This document shows, piece after piece, positions 30,221 to 43,170 of a stretch of DNA of 64,000 bases (positions are counted from its first letter, which is position 1; each line of letters begins with the position of its first letter). This stretch comes from Nephrocerus scutellatus (taxonomy: Eukaryota; Arthropoda; Insecta; Diptera; Pipunculidae), in NCBI GenBank assembly GCA_947095585.1, contig OX352766.1, positions 25,196,811 to 25,260,810 on the forward strand. Reading direction: 5' to 3'. Below the pieces are notes generated by a model that saw only the letters and a list, made by a program, of their open reading frames with translations, made no database searches and was not told the DNA's origin. The position numbers and the translations under genes were made by a program.

Positions 30221-30224
30221 AAGC
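30221..30224. repeat. Target site duplication, right copy (AAGC)
   Basis: AAGC directly follows the LTR terminus CTTCGTTACA and leads into GAACCTCCAAATTGG. A 4-bp duplication is usual for many Ty3/gypsy elements. Confidence 0.93.
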
Positions 30225-33200
30225 GAACCTCCAAATTGGAGAATTTCATGAAAATAGCAAATGTTCAAACCGATGCAGAAATGCTTCCTTTCCTCCTTAT
30301 TGTAATCTAACAATATATATTCGATAGTTTATTCCTTTAGGAAGACACAGGTGTGGGTCAATTTAGTGAGACATCTCTCTGAACTGGCCAATCCGCTTGA
30401 CAGCGAACATTCAAATTGGAGAATTTCATGAAAATAGAAAATGTTCAAACCGATGCACAACTGCCTAATTCCCTCTGCATTGTAATCTATTTAATTCTGT
30501 TCTATAGATTGTTCCTTTAGAAAGACACAAGTGTGGGTATATTTAGTGATACATCTCTCTGAACTGGCCAATCCGCTTGACAGCGAACCTCCAAATTGGA
30601 GAATTTCATGAAAATAGCAAATGTTCAAACCGATGCACAACTGCCTAATCCCCTCTCCAATGTAATTTAGTTAATTCTATTCTTTAGATTATTCCTTTAG
30701 GAAGACACAAGTGTGGGTCAATTTAGTGAGACATCTCTCTGAACTGGTCAATCCGCTTGACAGCGAACCTCCAAATTGGAGAATTTCATGAAAATAGCAA
30801 ATGTTCATACCGATGCACAACTGCCTCCTCTCCTCTGTATTGTAATCTAACAAATTATGTTTGATAGCTTATTCTTTTAGGAAGATACAGGTGTGGGTCA
30901 ATTTGGTAAGACATCTCTCTGAACTGGCCAATCTGCTTGACAGCGAACCTCCAAATTAGAGAATTTCATGAAAATAGCAAATGTTCAAACCGATGATCAA
31001 CTGCCTAATCCCCTCTGCATTGTAATTTAGTTAATTCTGTTCTATAAATTGTTCCTTTAGGAAGACACAAGTGTGGGTCAATTTAGTGAGACATCTCTCT
31101 GAACTGGCCAATCCGCTTGACAGCGAACCTCCAAATTGGAGAATTTCATGAAAATAGCAAATGTTCAAACCAATGCACAACTGCTTATTCCTTTAGGAAG
31201 ACACAGGTGTCGGTCAATTTGGTAACACATCTCTCTGAACTGGCCAATCCGCTTGACAGCGAACCTCCAAAGTGGAGAATTTCATGAAAATAGCAAATGT
31301 TCAAACCGATGCAGAACTGCTTCCTATCCTCTGTATTGTAATCTAACAAATTATATTCGATAGTTTATTCCTTTAGAAAGACACAGGTGTGGGTCAATTT
31401 AATGAGACATCTCTCTGAACTGGCCAATCCGCTTGACAGCGAACCTCCAAATTGGAGAATTTCATGAAAATAGCAAATGTTCAAACCGATGCAGAACTGC
31501 TTCCTCTTCTGTATTGTAATCTTACAAATTATATTCGATAGTTTATTCCTTTAGGAAGACACAGGTGTGGGTCAATTTAGTGAGACATCTCTCTGAACTG
31601 GCCAATCCGCTTGACAGCGAAAATTCAAATTGGAGAATTTCATGAAAATAGAAAATGTTCAAACCGATGCACAACTGCCTAATTCCCTCTGCATTGTAAT
31701 CTATTTAATTTTGTTCTATAGATTGTTCCTTTAGGAAGACAAAAGTGTGGGTATATTTAGTAAGACATCTCTCTGAACTGGCCAATCCGCTTGACAGCGA
31801 ACCTTCAAATTGGAGAATTTCATGAAAATAGCAAATGTTCAAATCGATGCACAACCTCCTCTCCTCTGTATTGTAATCTAACAAATTTTATTCGATATCT
31901 TATATCTTTAGGAAGACATAGGTGTGGGTCAATTTGGTAGCACATCTCTAGGAACTGGCCAATCCGCTTGACAGCGAACCTCAAAATTGGAGAATTTCAT
32001 GAAAATAACAAATGTTCAAACCGATGCAGAACTGCTTCCTCTCCTCTGTATTGTAATCTAACAAATTACATTCGATAGCTTATTCCTTTAGGAAGACACA
32101 GGTGTGGGTTAATTTAGTGACGCATCTCTAGGAACTGGCCAATCCGCTTGACAGCGAACCTCCAAATTGGAGAATTTCATGAAAATAGCAAATGTTCAAA
32201 CCGATGCACAACTGCCTCATCTCCTCTGTATTGTAATCTAACAAATTATGTTTGATAGCTTATTCCTTTAGGAAGACACAGGTGTGGGTCAATTTGGTAA
32301 GACATCTCTCTGAACTGGCCAATCCGCTTGACAGCGAACCTCCAAATTGGAGATTTTCATAAAAATAGCAAATGTTCAAACCGATGCACAATGCCTCCTC
32401 TCCTCTGTATTGTAATCTAACAAATTATATTCCATAGTTTATTCCTTTAGGAAGACACAGGTGTAGGTCAATTTAGTAAGACATCTCTAGGAACTGCCCA
32501 ATCCGCTTGACAGCGAACCTCCAAATTGGAGAATTTCATGAAAATAGCAAATGTTCAAACCGATGCAGAAATGCTTCCTCTCCTCTGTATTGCAATCTTA
32601 CAAATTATGTTTGATAGCTTATTCCTTTAGGAAGACACAGGTGTGGGTCAATTTGGTAAGACATCTCTCTGAACTGGCCAATCCGCTTGACAGCGAACCT
32701 CCAAATTGGAGATTTTCATAAAAATAGCAAATGTTCAAACCGATGCACAATGCCTCCTCTCCTCTGTATTGTAATCTAACAAATTATATTCCATAGCTTA
32801 TTCCTTTAGAAAGACCCAGGTGTGGGTCAATTTAATGAAACATCTCTCTGAACTGGCCAATCCGCTTGACAGCGAACCTCCAAATTGGAGAATTTCATGA
32901 AAATAGCAAATGTTCAAACCGATGCAGAACTGCTTCCTCTTCTGTATAGTAATCTAAGAAATTATATTCAATAGCTTATTCCTTTAGGAAGACACAGGTG
33001 TGGGTCAATTTGGTAAGACATCTCTCTGAACTGGCCAATCCGCTTCACAGCGAACCTCCAAATTGGAGAATTTCATGAAAATAGCAAATGTTCAAACCGA
33101 TGCTCAACTGCCTCTTCCCCTCTGCATTGTAATTTAGTTAATTCTGTTCTATAAATTGTTCCTTTAGGAAGACACAAGTGTGGGTCAATTTACTGAGACA

Positions 33201-34849
33201 TCTCTCGAACTGGCCAATCCGCTTGACAGCGAACCTCCAAATTGGAGAATTTCATGAAAATAGCAAATGTTCAAACCGATGCAGAAATGCTTCCTCTCCT
33301 CTGTATTGTAATTTAACAAATTATATTCGATAGTTTATTCTTTAAGGAAGACACAGGTGTAGGTCAATTTAGTGAGACATCTCTAGGAGCTGCCCAATCC
33401 GCTTGACAGCGAACCTCCAAATTGGAGAATTTTATGAAAATAGCAAATGTTCAAACCGTCAAAACGATGCTCAACTGCCTAATCCCCTCCGCATTGTAAT
33501 TTAGTTAATTCTGTTCTATAAATTGTTCCTTTAGGAAGACACAAGTGTGGGTCAATTTATTGAGACATCTCTAGGAACTGGCCAATCCGCTTGAAAGCGA
33601 ACCTCCAAATTGGAGAATTTCATGAAAATAGCAAATGTTCAAACCGATGCACAACTGCCTCCTCTCCTCTGTATTGTAATCTAACAAATTATATTCGATA
33701 GCTTATTCCTTTAGGAAGACACAGGTGTGGGTCAATTTAGTGAGACATCTCTAGGAATTGGCCAATCCGCTTGACAGCGAACCTCCAAATTGGAGAATTT
33801 CGTGAAAATAGCAAATGTTCAAACCGATGCACAACTGCCTCGTCCCATCTGTATTGTAATCTTACAAATTTTACTCGATAGATTATTCCTTTAGGAAGAC
33901 ACAGGTGTAGGTCAATTTAGTGAGACATCTCTAGGAATTGGCCAATCCGCTTGACAGCGAACCTCCAAATTGGAGAATTTCATGAAAATAGCAAATGTTC
34001 AAACCGATGCACAACTGCCTAATCCCCTCTGCATTGTAATCTAGTTAATTCTATTCTTTAGATTATTCATTTAGGAAGACACAGGTGTGGGTTAATTTAG
34101 TGAGACATCTCTCTGAACTGGCCAATCCGCTTGACAGCGAACCTCCAAATTGGAGATTTTCATAAAAATAGCAAATGTTCAAAACTATGCACAATGCCTC
34201 CTCTCCTCTGTATTGTAATCTAACAAATTATGTTCGATAGCTTATTCCTTTAGGAAGACACAGGTGTGGGTCAATTTAGTGAGACATCTCTCTGAACTGG
34301 CCAATCCGCTTGACAGCGAACATTCAAATTGGAGAATTTCATGAAAATAGAAAATGTTCAAACCGATGCACAACTGCTTAATTCCCTCTGCATTGTAATC
34401 TATTTAATTCTGTTCTATAGATTGTTCCTTTAGGAAGACACAAGTGTGGGTATATTTAGTGATACATCTCTCTGAACTGGCCAATCCGCTTGACAGCGAA
34501 CCTCCAAATTGGAGAATTTCATGAAAATAGCAAATGTTCAAACCGATGCACAACTGCCTAATCCCCTCTCCAATGTAATTTAGTTAATTCTATTCTTTAG
34601 ATTATTCCTTTAGGAAGACACAGGTGTGGGTTAATTTAGTGAGACATGTCTCTGAACTGGTCAATCCGCTTGAAAGCGAACCTCCAAATTGGAGAATTTC
34701 ATGAAAATAGCAAATGTTCATACCGATGCACAACTGCCTCCTCTCCTCTGTATTGTAATCTAACAAATTATGTTTGATAGCTTATTCTTTTAGGAAGATA
34801 CAGGTGTGGGTCAATTTGGTAAGACATCTCTCTGAACTGGCCAATCTGC
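30225..34849 (+). repeat. Mixed satellite monomers right of the insertion
   Basis: Starts with the remainder of the monomer broken by the element. The short 136-bp monomer is at 31168. A 360-bp dimer is repeated near 32341 and 32700 (variants GAGATTTTCATAAAAA and ATATTCCATAG), and the 8-bp GTCAAAAC insertion recurs near 33455. No long higher-order period was found within this stretch. Confidence 0.75.
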
Positions 34850-37800
34850 TTGACAGCGAACCTCCAAATTAGAGAATTTCATGAAAATAGCAAATGTTCA
34901 AACCGATGATCAACTGTCTAATCCCCTCTGCATTGTAATTTAGTTAATTCTGTTCTATAAATTGTTCGTTTAGGAAGACACAAGTGTGGGTCAATTTAGT
35001 GAGACATCTCTCTGAACTGGCCAATCCGCTTGACAGCGAACCTCCAAATTGGAGAATTTCATGAAAATAGCAAATGTTCAAACCAATGCACAACTGCTTA
35101 TTCCTTTAGGAAGACACAGGTGTCGGTCAATTTGGTAACACATCTCTCTGAACTGGCCAATCCGCTTTACAGCGAACCTCCAAAGTGGAGAATTTCATGA
35201 AAATAGCAAATGTTCAAACCGATGCAGAACTGCTTCCTCTCCTCTGTATTGTAATCTAACAAATTATATTCGATAGTTTATTCCTTTAGAAAGACACAGG
35301 TGTGGGTCAATTTAATGAGACATCTCTCTGAACTGGCCAATCCGCTTGACAGCGAACCTCCAAATTGGAGAATTTCATGAAAATAGCAAATGTTCAAACC
35401 GATGCAGAACTGCTTCCTCTTCTGTATTGTAATATTACAAATTATATTCGATAGTTTATTCCTTTAGGAAGACACAGGTGTGGTTCAATTTAGTGAGACA
35501 TCTCTCTGAACTGGCCAATCCGCTTGACAGCGAAAATTCAAATTGGAGAATTTCATGAAAATAGAAAATGTTCAAACCGTTGCAGAACTGCTTCCTCTTC
35601 TGTATTGTAATCTAAAAAATTATATACGATAGCTTATTTCTTTAGGAAGACATAGGTGTGGGTCAATTTGGTAACACATCTGTAGGAACTGGCCAATACG
35701 CTTGACAGCGAACCTCCAAATTGGAGAATTTCATGAAAATAGCAAATGTTCAAACCGATGCACAACTGCCTCATCTCCTCTGTATTGTAATTTAACAAAT
35801 TATGTTTGATAGCTTATTCCTTTAGGAAGACACAGGTGTGGGTCAATTTGGTAAGACATCTCTCTGAACTGGCCAATCTGCTTGACAGCGAACCTCCAAA
35901 TTAGAGAATTTCATGAAAATAGCAAATGTTCAAACCGATGCTCAACTGCCTCCTCTCCTCTGTATTGTAATCTAACAAATTATATTCGATAGCTTATTTC
36001 TTTAGGAAGACATTGGTGTGGGTCAATTTGGTAACACATCTCTAGGAACTGGCCAATCCGCTTGACAGCGAACCTCCAAATTGGAGAATTTCTTGAAAAT
36101 AGCTAATGTTCAAACCGATGCAGAAATGCTTCCTCTCCTCTGTATTGTAATCTAACAAATTATATTCGATAGTTTATTCCTTTAGGAAGACACAGGTGTG
36201 GGTCAATTTAGTGAGACATCTCTCTGAACTGGCCAATCCGCTTGACAGCGAACATTCAAATTGGAGAATTTCATGAAAATAGAAAATGTTCAAACCGATG
36301 CACAACTGCCTAATCCCCTCTCCAATGTAATTTAGTTAATTCTATTCTTTAGATTATTCCTTTAGGAAGACACAGGTGTGGGTTAATTTAGTGAGACATG
36401 TCTCTGAACTGGTCAATCCGCTTGACAGCGAACCTCCAAATTGGAGAATTTCATGAAAATAACAAATGTTCAAACCGATGCACAACTGCCTAATCCCCTC
36501 TCCAATGTAATTTAGTTAATTCTATTCTTTAGATTATTCCTTTAGGAAGACACAGGTGTGGGTTAATTTAGTGAGACATGTCTCTGAACTGGTCAATCCG
36601 CTTGACAGCGAACCTCCAAATTGGAGAATTTCGTGAAAATAGCAAATGTTCAAACCGATGCACAACTGCCTCGTCCCATCTGTATTGTAATCTTACAAAT
36701 TTTACTCGATAGATTATTCCTTTATGAAGACACAGGTGTAGGTCAATTTAGTGAGACATCTCTAGGAATTGGCCAATCCGCTTGACAGCGAACCTCCAAA
36801 TTGGAGAATTTCATGAAAATAGCAAATGTTCAAACCGATGCACAACTGCCTCATCTCCTCTGTATTGTAATCTAACAAATTATGTTTGATAGCTTATTCC
36901 TTTAGGAATACACAGGTGTGGGTCAATTTGGTAAGACATCTCTCTGAACTGGCCAATCTGCTTGACAGCGAACCTCCAAATTAGAGAATTTCATGAAAAT
37001 AGCAAATGTTCAAACCGATGCTCAACTGCCTCCTCTCCTCTGTATTGTAATCTAACAAATTATATTCGATAGCTTATTCCTTTAGGAAGATACAGGTGTG
37101 GGTCAATTTGGTAAGACATCTCTCTGAACTGGCCAATCTGCTTGACAGCGAACCTCCAAATTAGAGAATTTCATGAAAATAGCAAATGTTCAAACCGATG
37201 ATCAACTGTCTAATCCCCTCTGCATTGTAATTTAGTTAATTCTGTTCTATAAATTGTTCGTTTAGGAAGACACAAGTGTGGGTCAATTTAGTGAGACATC
37301 TCTCTGAACTGGCCAATCCGCTTGACAGCGAACCTCCAAATTGGAGAATTTCATGAAAATAGCAAATGTTCAAACCAATGCACAACTGCTTATTCCTTTA
37401 GGAAGACACAGGTGTCGGTCAATTTGGTAACACATCTCTCTGAACTGGCCAATCCGCTTTACAGCGAACCTCCAAAGTGGAGAATTTCATGAAAATAGCA
37501 AATGTTCAAACCGATGCAGAACTGCTTCCTCTCCTCTGTATTGTAATCTAACAAATTATATTCGATAGTTTATTCCTTTAGAAAGACACAGGTGTGGGTC
37601 AATTTAATGAGACATCTCTCTGAACTGGCCAATCCGCTTGACAGCGAACCTCCAAATTGGAGAATTTCATGAAAATAGCAAATGTTCAAACCGATGCAGA
37701 ACTGCTTCCTCTTCTGTATTGTAATCTTACAAATTATATTCGATAGTTTATTCCTTTAGGAAGACACAGGTGTGGTTCAATTTAGTGAGACATCTCTCTG

Positions 37801-40800
37801 AACTGGCCAATCCGCTTGACAGCGAAAATTCAAATTGGAGAATTTCATGAAAATAGAAAATGTTCAAACCGTTGCAGAACTGCTTCCTCTTCTGTATTGT
37901 AATCTAAAAAATTATATTCGATAGCTTATTTCTTTAGGAAGACATAGGTGTGGGTCAATTTGGTAACACATCTGTAGGAACTGGCCAATACGCTTGACAG
38001 CGAACCTCCAAATTGGAGAATTTCATGAAAATAGCAAATGTTGAAACCGATGCACAACTGCCTCATCTCCTCTGTATTGTAATTTAACAAATTATGTTTG
38101 ATAGCTTATTCCTTTAGGAAGACACAGGTGTGGGTCAATTTGGTAAGACATCTCTCTGAACTGGCCAATCTGCTTGACAGCGAACCTCCAAATTAGAGAA
38201 TTTCATGAAAATAGCAAATGTTCAAACCGATGCTCAACTGCCTCCTCTCCTCTGTATTGTAATCTAACAAATTATATTCGATAGCTTATTTCTTTAGGAA
38301 GACATTGGTGTGGGTCAATTTGGTAACACATCTCTAGGAACTGGCCAATCCGCTTGACAGCGAACCTCCAAATTGGAGAATTTCTTGAAAATAGCTAATG
38401 TTCAAACCGATGCAGAAATGCTTCCTCTCCTCTGTATTGTAATCTAACAAATTATATTCGATAGTTTATTCCTTTAGGAAGACACAGGTGTGGGTCAATT
38501 TAGTGAGACATCTCTCTGAACTGGCCAATCCGCTTGACAGCGAACATTCAAATTGGAGAATTTCATGAAAATAGAAAATGTTCAAACCGATGCACAACTG
38601 CCTAATTCCCTCTGCATTGTAATCTATTTAAATCTGTTCTATAGATTGTTCCTTTAGGAAGACACAAGTGTGGGTATATTTAGTGATACATCTCTCTGAA
38701 CTGGCCAATCCGCTTGACAGCGAACCTCCAAATTGGAGAATTTCATGAAAATAGCAAATGTTCAAACCGATGCACAACTGCCTAATCCCCTCTCCAATGT
38801 AATTTAGTTAATTCTATTCTTTAGATTATTCAGGTGATACAGATACAGGTGTGGGTCAATTTGGTAAGACATCTCTCTGAACTGGCCAATCTGCTTGACA
38901 GCGAACCTCCAAATTAGAGAATTTCATGAAAATAGCAAATGTTCAAACCGATGATCAACTGTCTAATCCCCTCTGCATTGTAATTTAGTTAATTCTGTTC
39001 TATAAATTGTTCGTTTAGGAAGACACAAGTGTGGGTCAATTTAGTGAGACATCTCTCTGAACTGGCCAATCCGCTTGACAGCGAACCTCCAAATTGGAGA
39101 ATTTCATGAAAATAGCAAATGTTCAAACCAATGCACAACTGCTTATTCCTTTAGGAAGACACAGGTGTCGGTCAATTTGGTAACACATCTCTCTGAACTG
39201 GCCAATCCGCTTTACAGCGAACCTCCAAAGTGGAGAATTTCATGAAAATAGCAAATGTTCAAACCGATGCAGAACTGCTTCCTCTCCTCTGTATTGTAAT
39301 CTAACAAATTATATTCGATAGTTTATTCCTTTAGAAAGACACAGGTGTGGGTCAATTTAATGAGACATCTCTCTGAACTGGCCAATCCGCTTGACAGCGA
39401 ACCTCCAAATTGGAGAATTTCATGAAAATAGCAAATGTTCAAACCGATGCAGAACTGCTTCCTCTTCTGTATTGTAATCTTACAAATTATATTCGATAGT
39501 TTATTCCTTTAGGAAGACACAGGTGTGGTTCAATTTAGTGAGACATCTCTCTGAACTGGCCAATCCGCTTGACAGCGAAAATTCAAATTGGAGAATTTCA
39601 TGAAAATAGAAAATGTTCAAACCGTTGCAGAACTGCTTCCTCTTCTGTATTGTAATCTAAAAAATTATATTCGATAGCTTATTTCTTTAGGAAGACATAG
39701 GTGTGGGTCAATTTGGTAACACATCTGTAGGAACTGGCCAATACGCTTGACAGCGAACCTCCAAATTGGAGAATTTCATGAAAATAGCAAATGTTCAAAC
39801 CGATGCACAACTGCCTCATCTCCTCTGTATTGTAATTTAACAAATTATGTTTGATAGCTTATTCCTTTAGGAAGACACAGGTGTGGGTCAATTTGGTAAG
39901 ACATCTCTCTGAACTGGCCAATCTGCTTGACAGCGAACCTCCAAATTAGAGAATTTCATGAAAATAGCAAATGTTCAAACCGATGCTCAACTGCCTCCAC
40001 TCCTCTGTATTGTAATCTAACAAATTATATTCGATAGCTTATTTCTTTAGGAAGACATTGGTGTGGGTCAATTTGGTAACACATCTCTAGGAACTGGCCA
40101 ATCCGCTTGACAGCGAACCTCCAAATTGGAGAATTTCTTGAAAATAGCTAATGTTCAAACCGATGCAGAAATGCTTCCTCTCCTCTGTATTGTAATCTAA
40201 CAAATTATATTCGATAGTTTATTCCTTTAGGAAGACACAGGTGTGGGTCAATTTAGTGAGACATCTCTCTGAACTGGCCAATCCGCTTGACAGCGAACAT
40301 TCAAATTGGAGAATTTCATGAAAATAGAAAATGTTCAAACCGATGCACAACTGCATAATTCCCTCTGCATTGTAATCTATTTAAATCTGTTCTATAGATT
40401 GTTCCTTTACGAAGACACAAGTGTGGGTATATTTAGTGATACATCTCTCTGAACTGGCCAATCCGCTTGACAGCGAACCTCCAAATTGGAGAATTTCATG
40501 AAAATAGCAAATGTTCAAACCGATGCACAACTGCCTAATCCCCTCTCCAATGTAATTTAGTTAATTCTATTCTTTAGATTATTCCTTTAGGAAGACACAG
40601 GTGTGGGTTAATTTAGTGAGACATGTCTCTGAACTGGTCAATCCGCTTGACAGCGAACCTCCAAATTGGAGAATTTCATGAAAATAACAAATGTTCAAAC
40701 CGATGCACAACTGCCTAATCCCCTCTCCAATGTAATTTAGTTAATTCTATTCTTTAGATTATTCCTTTAGGAAGACACAGGTGTGGGTTAATTTAGTGAG

Positions 40801-43170
40801 ACATGTCTCTGAACTGGTCAATCCGCTTGACAGCGAACCTCCAAATTGGAGAATTTCGTGAAAATAGCAAATGTTCAAACCGATGCACAACTGCCTCGTC
40901 CAATCTGTATTGTAATCTTACAAATTTTACTCGATAGATTATTCCTTTATGAAGACACAGGTGTAGGTCAATTTAGTGAGACATCTCTAGGAATTGGCCA
41001 ATCCGCTTGACAGCGAACCTCCAAATTGGAGAATTTCATGAAAATAGCAAATGTTCAAACCGATGCACAACTGCCTAATCCCCTCTGCATTGTAATCTAG
41101 TTAATTCTATTCTTTAGATTATTCATTTAGGAAGACACAGGTGTGGGTTAATTTAGTGAGACATCTCTCTGAACTGGCCAATCCGCTTGACAGCGAACCT
41201 CCAAATTGGAGATTTTCATAAAAATAGCAAATGTTCAAAACTATGCACAATGCCTCCTCTCCTCTGTATTGTAATCTAACAAATTATATTCGATAGCTTA
41301 TTTCTTTAGGAAGACATTGGTGTGGGTCAATTTGGTAACACATCTCTCTGAACTGGCCAATCCGCTTGACAGCGAACATTCAAATTGGAGAATTTCATGA
41401 AAATAGAAAATGTTCAAACCGATGCACAACTGCTTAATTCCCTCTGCATTGTAATCTATTTAATTCTGTTCTATAGATTGTTCCTTTAGGAAGACACAAG
41501 TGTGGGTATATTTAGTGATACATCTCTCTGAACTGGCCAATCCGCTTGACAGCGAACCTCCAAATTGGAGAATTTCATGAAAATAGCAAATGTTCAAACC
41601 GATGCACAACTGCCTAATCCCCTCTCCAATGTAATTTAGTTAATTCTATTCTTTAGATTATTCCTTTAGGAAGACACAGGTGTGGGTTAATTTAGTGAGA
41701 CATGTCTCTGAACTGGTCAATCCGCTTGAAAGCGAACCTCCAAATTGGAGAATTTCATGAAAATAGCAAATGTTCATACCGATGCACAACTGCCTCCTCT
41801 CCTCTGTATTGTAATCTAAGAAATTATGTTTGATAGCTTATTCTTTTAGGAAGATACAGGTGTGGGTCAATTTGGTAAGACATCTCTCTGAACTGGCCAA
41901 TCTGCTTGACAGCGAACCTCCAAATTAGAGAATTTCATGAAAATAGCAAATGTTCAAACCGATGATCAACTGTCTAATCCCCTCTGCATTGTAATTTAGT
42001 TAATTCTGTTCTATAAATTGTTCGTTTAGGAAGACACAAGTGTGGGTCAATTTAGTGAGACATCTCTCTGAACTGGCCAATCCGCTTGACAGCGAACCTC
42101 CAAATTGGAGAATTTCATGAAAATAGCAAATGTTCAAACCAATGCACAACTGCTTATTCCTTTAGGAAGACACAGGTGTCGGTCAATTTGGTAACACATC
42201 TCTCTGAACTGGCCAATCCGCTTTACAGCGAACCTCCAAAGTGGAGAATTTCATGAAAATAGCAAATGTTCAAACCGATGCAGAACTGCTTCCTCTCCTC
42301 TGTATTGTAATCTAACAAATTATATTCGATAGTTTATTCCTTTAGAAAGACACAGGTGTGGGTCAATTTAATGAGACATCTCTCTGAACTGGCCAATCCG
42401 CTTGACAGCGAACCTCCAAATTGGAGAATTTCATGAAAATAGCAAATGTTCAAACCGATGCAGAACTGCTTCCTCTTCTGTATTGTAATCTTACAAATTA
42501 TATTCGATAGTTTATTCCTTTAGGAAGACACAGGTGTGGTTCAATTTAGTGAGACATCTCTCTGAACTGGCCAATCCGCTTGACAGCGAAAATTCAAATT
42601 GGAGAATTTCATGAAAATAGAAAATGTTCAAACCGTTGCAGAACTGCTTCCTCTTCTGTATTGTAATCTAAAAAATTATATTCGATAGCTTATTTCTTTA
42701 GGAAGACATAGGTGTGGGTCAATTTGGTAACACATCTGTAGGAACTGGCCAATACGCTTGACAGCGAACCTCCAAATTGGAGAATTTCATGAAAATAGCA
42801 AATGTTCAAACCGATGCACAACTGCCTCATCTCCTCTGTATTGTAATTTAACAAATTATGTTTGATAGCTTATTCCTTTAGGAAGACACAGGTGTGGATC
42901 AATTTGGTAAGACATCTCTCTGAACTGGCCAATCTGCTTGACAGCGAACCTCCAAATTAGAGAATTTCATGAAAATAGTAAATGTTCAAACCGATGCTCA
43001 ACTGCCTCCTCTCCTCTGTATTGTAATCTAACAAATTATATTCGATAGCTTATTTCTTTAGGAAGACATTGGTGTGGGTCAATTTGGTAACACATCTCTA
43101 GGAACTGGCCAATCCGCTTGACAGCGAACCTCCAAATTGGAGAATTTCTTGAAAATAGCTAATGTTCAAA
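34850..43170 (+). repeat. Higher-order repeat array, four copies of unequal length
   Basis: The private variant ATTGTTCGTTTAGG occurs at 34967, 37259, 39012 and 42023, and the short monomer at 35081, 37373, 39126 and 42137. Both give intervals of 2,292, 1,753 and 3,011 bp. The differences from 1,753 are close to 3 and 7 monomers, so the copies differ by whole monomers gained or lost. AACCGTTGCAGAACTG follows the same spacing. The last copy is incomplete. Confidence 0.75.
38820..38860 (+). other. Rearrangement junction with filler sequence
   Basis: A monomer that should continue ATTATTCCTTTAGGAAGACA instead reads ATTATTCAGGTGATACAGAT before rejoining ACAGGTGTGGGTCAATTTGG of a different subtype. 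This is where the 1,753-bp copy lacks about seven monomers present in its 3,011-bp neighbour. Confidence 0.65.
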
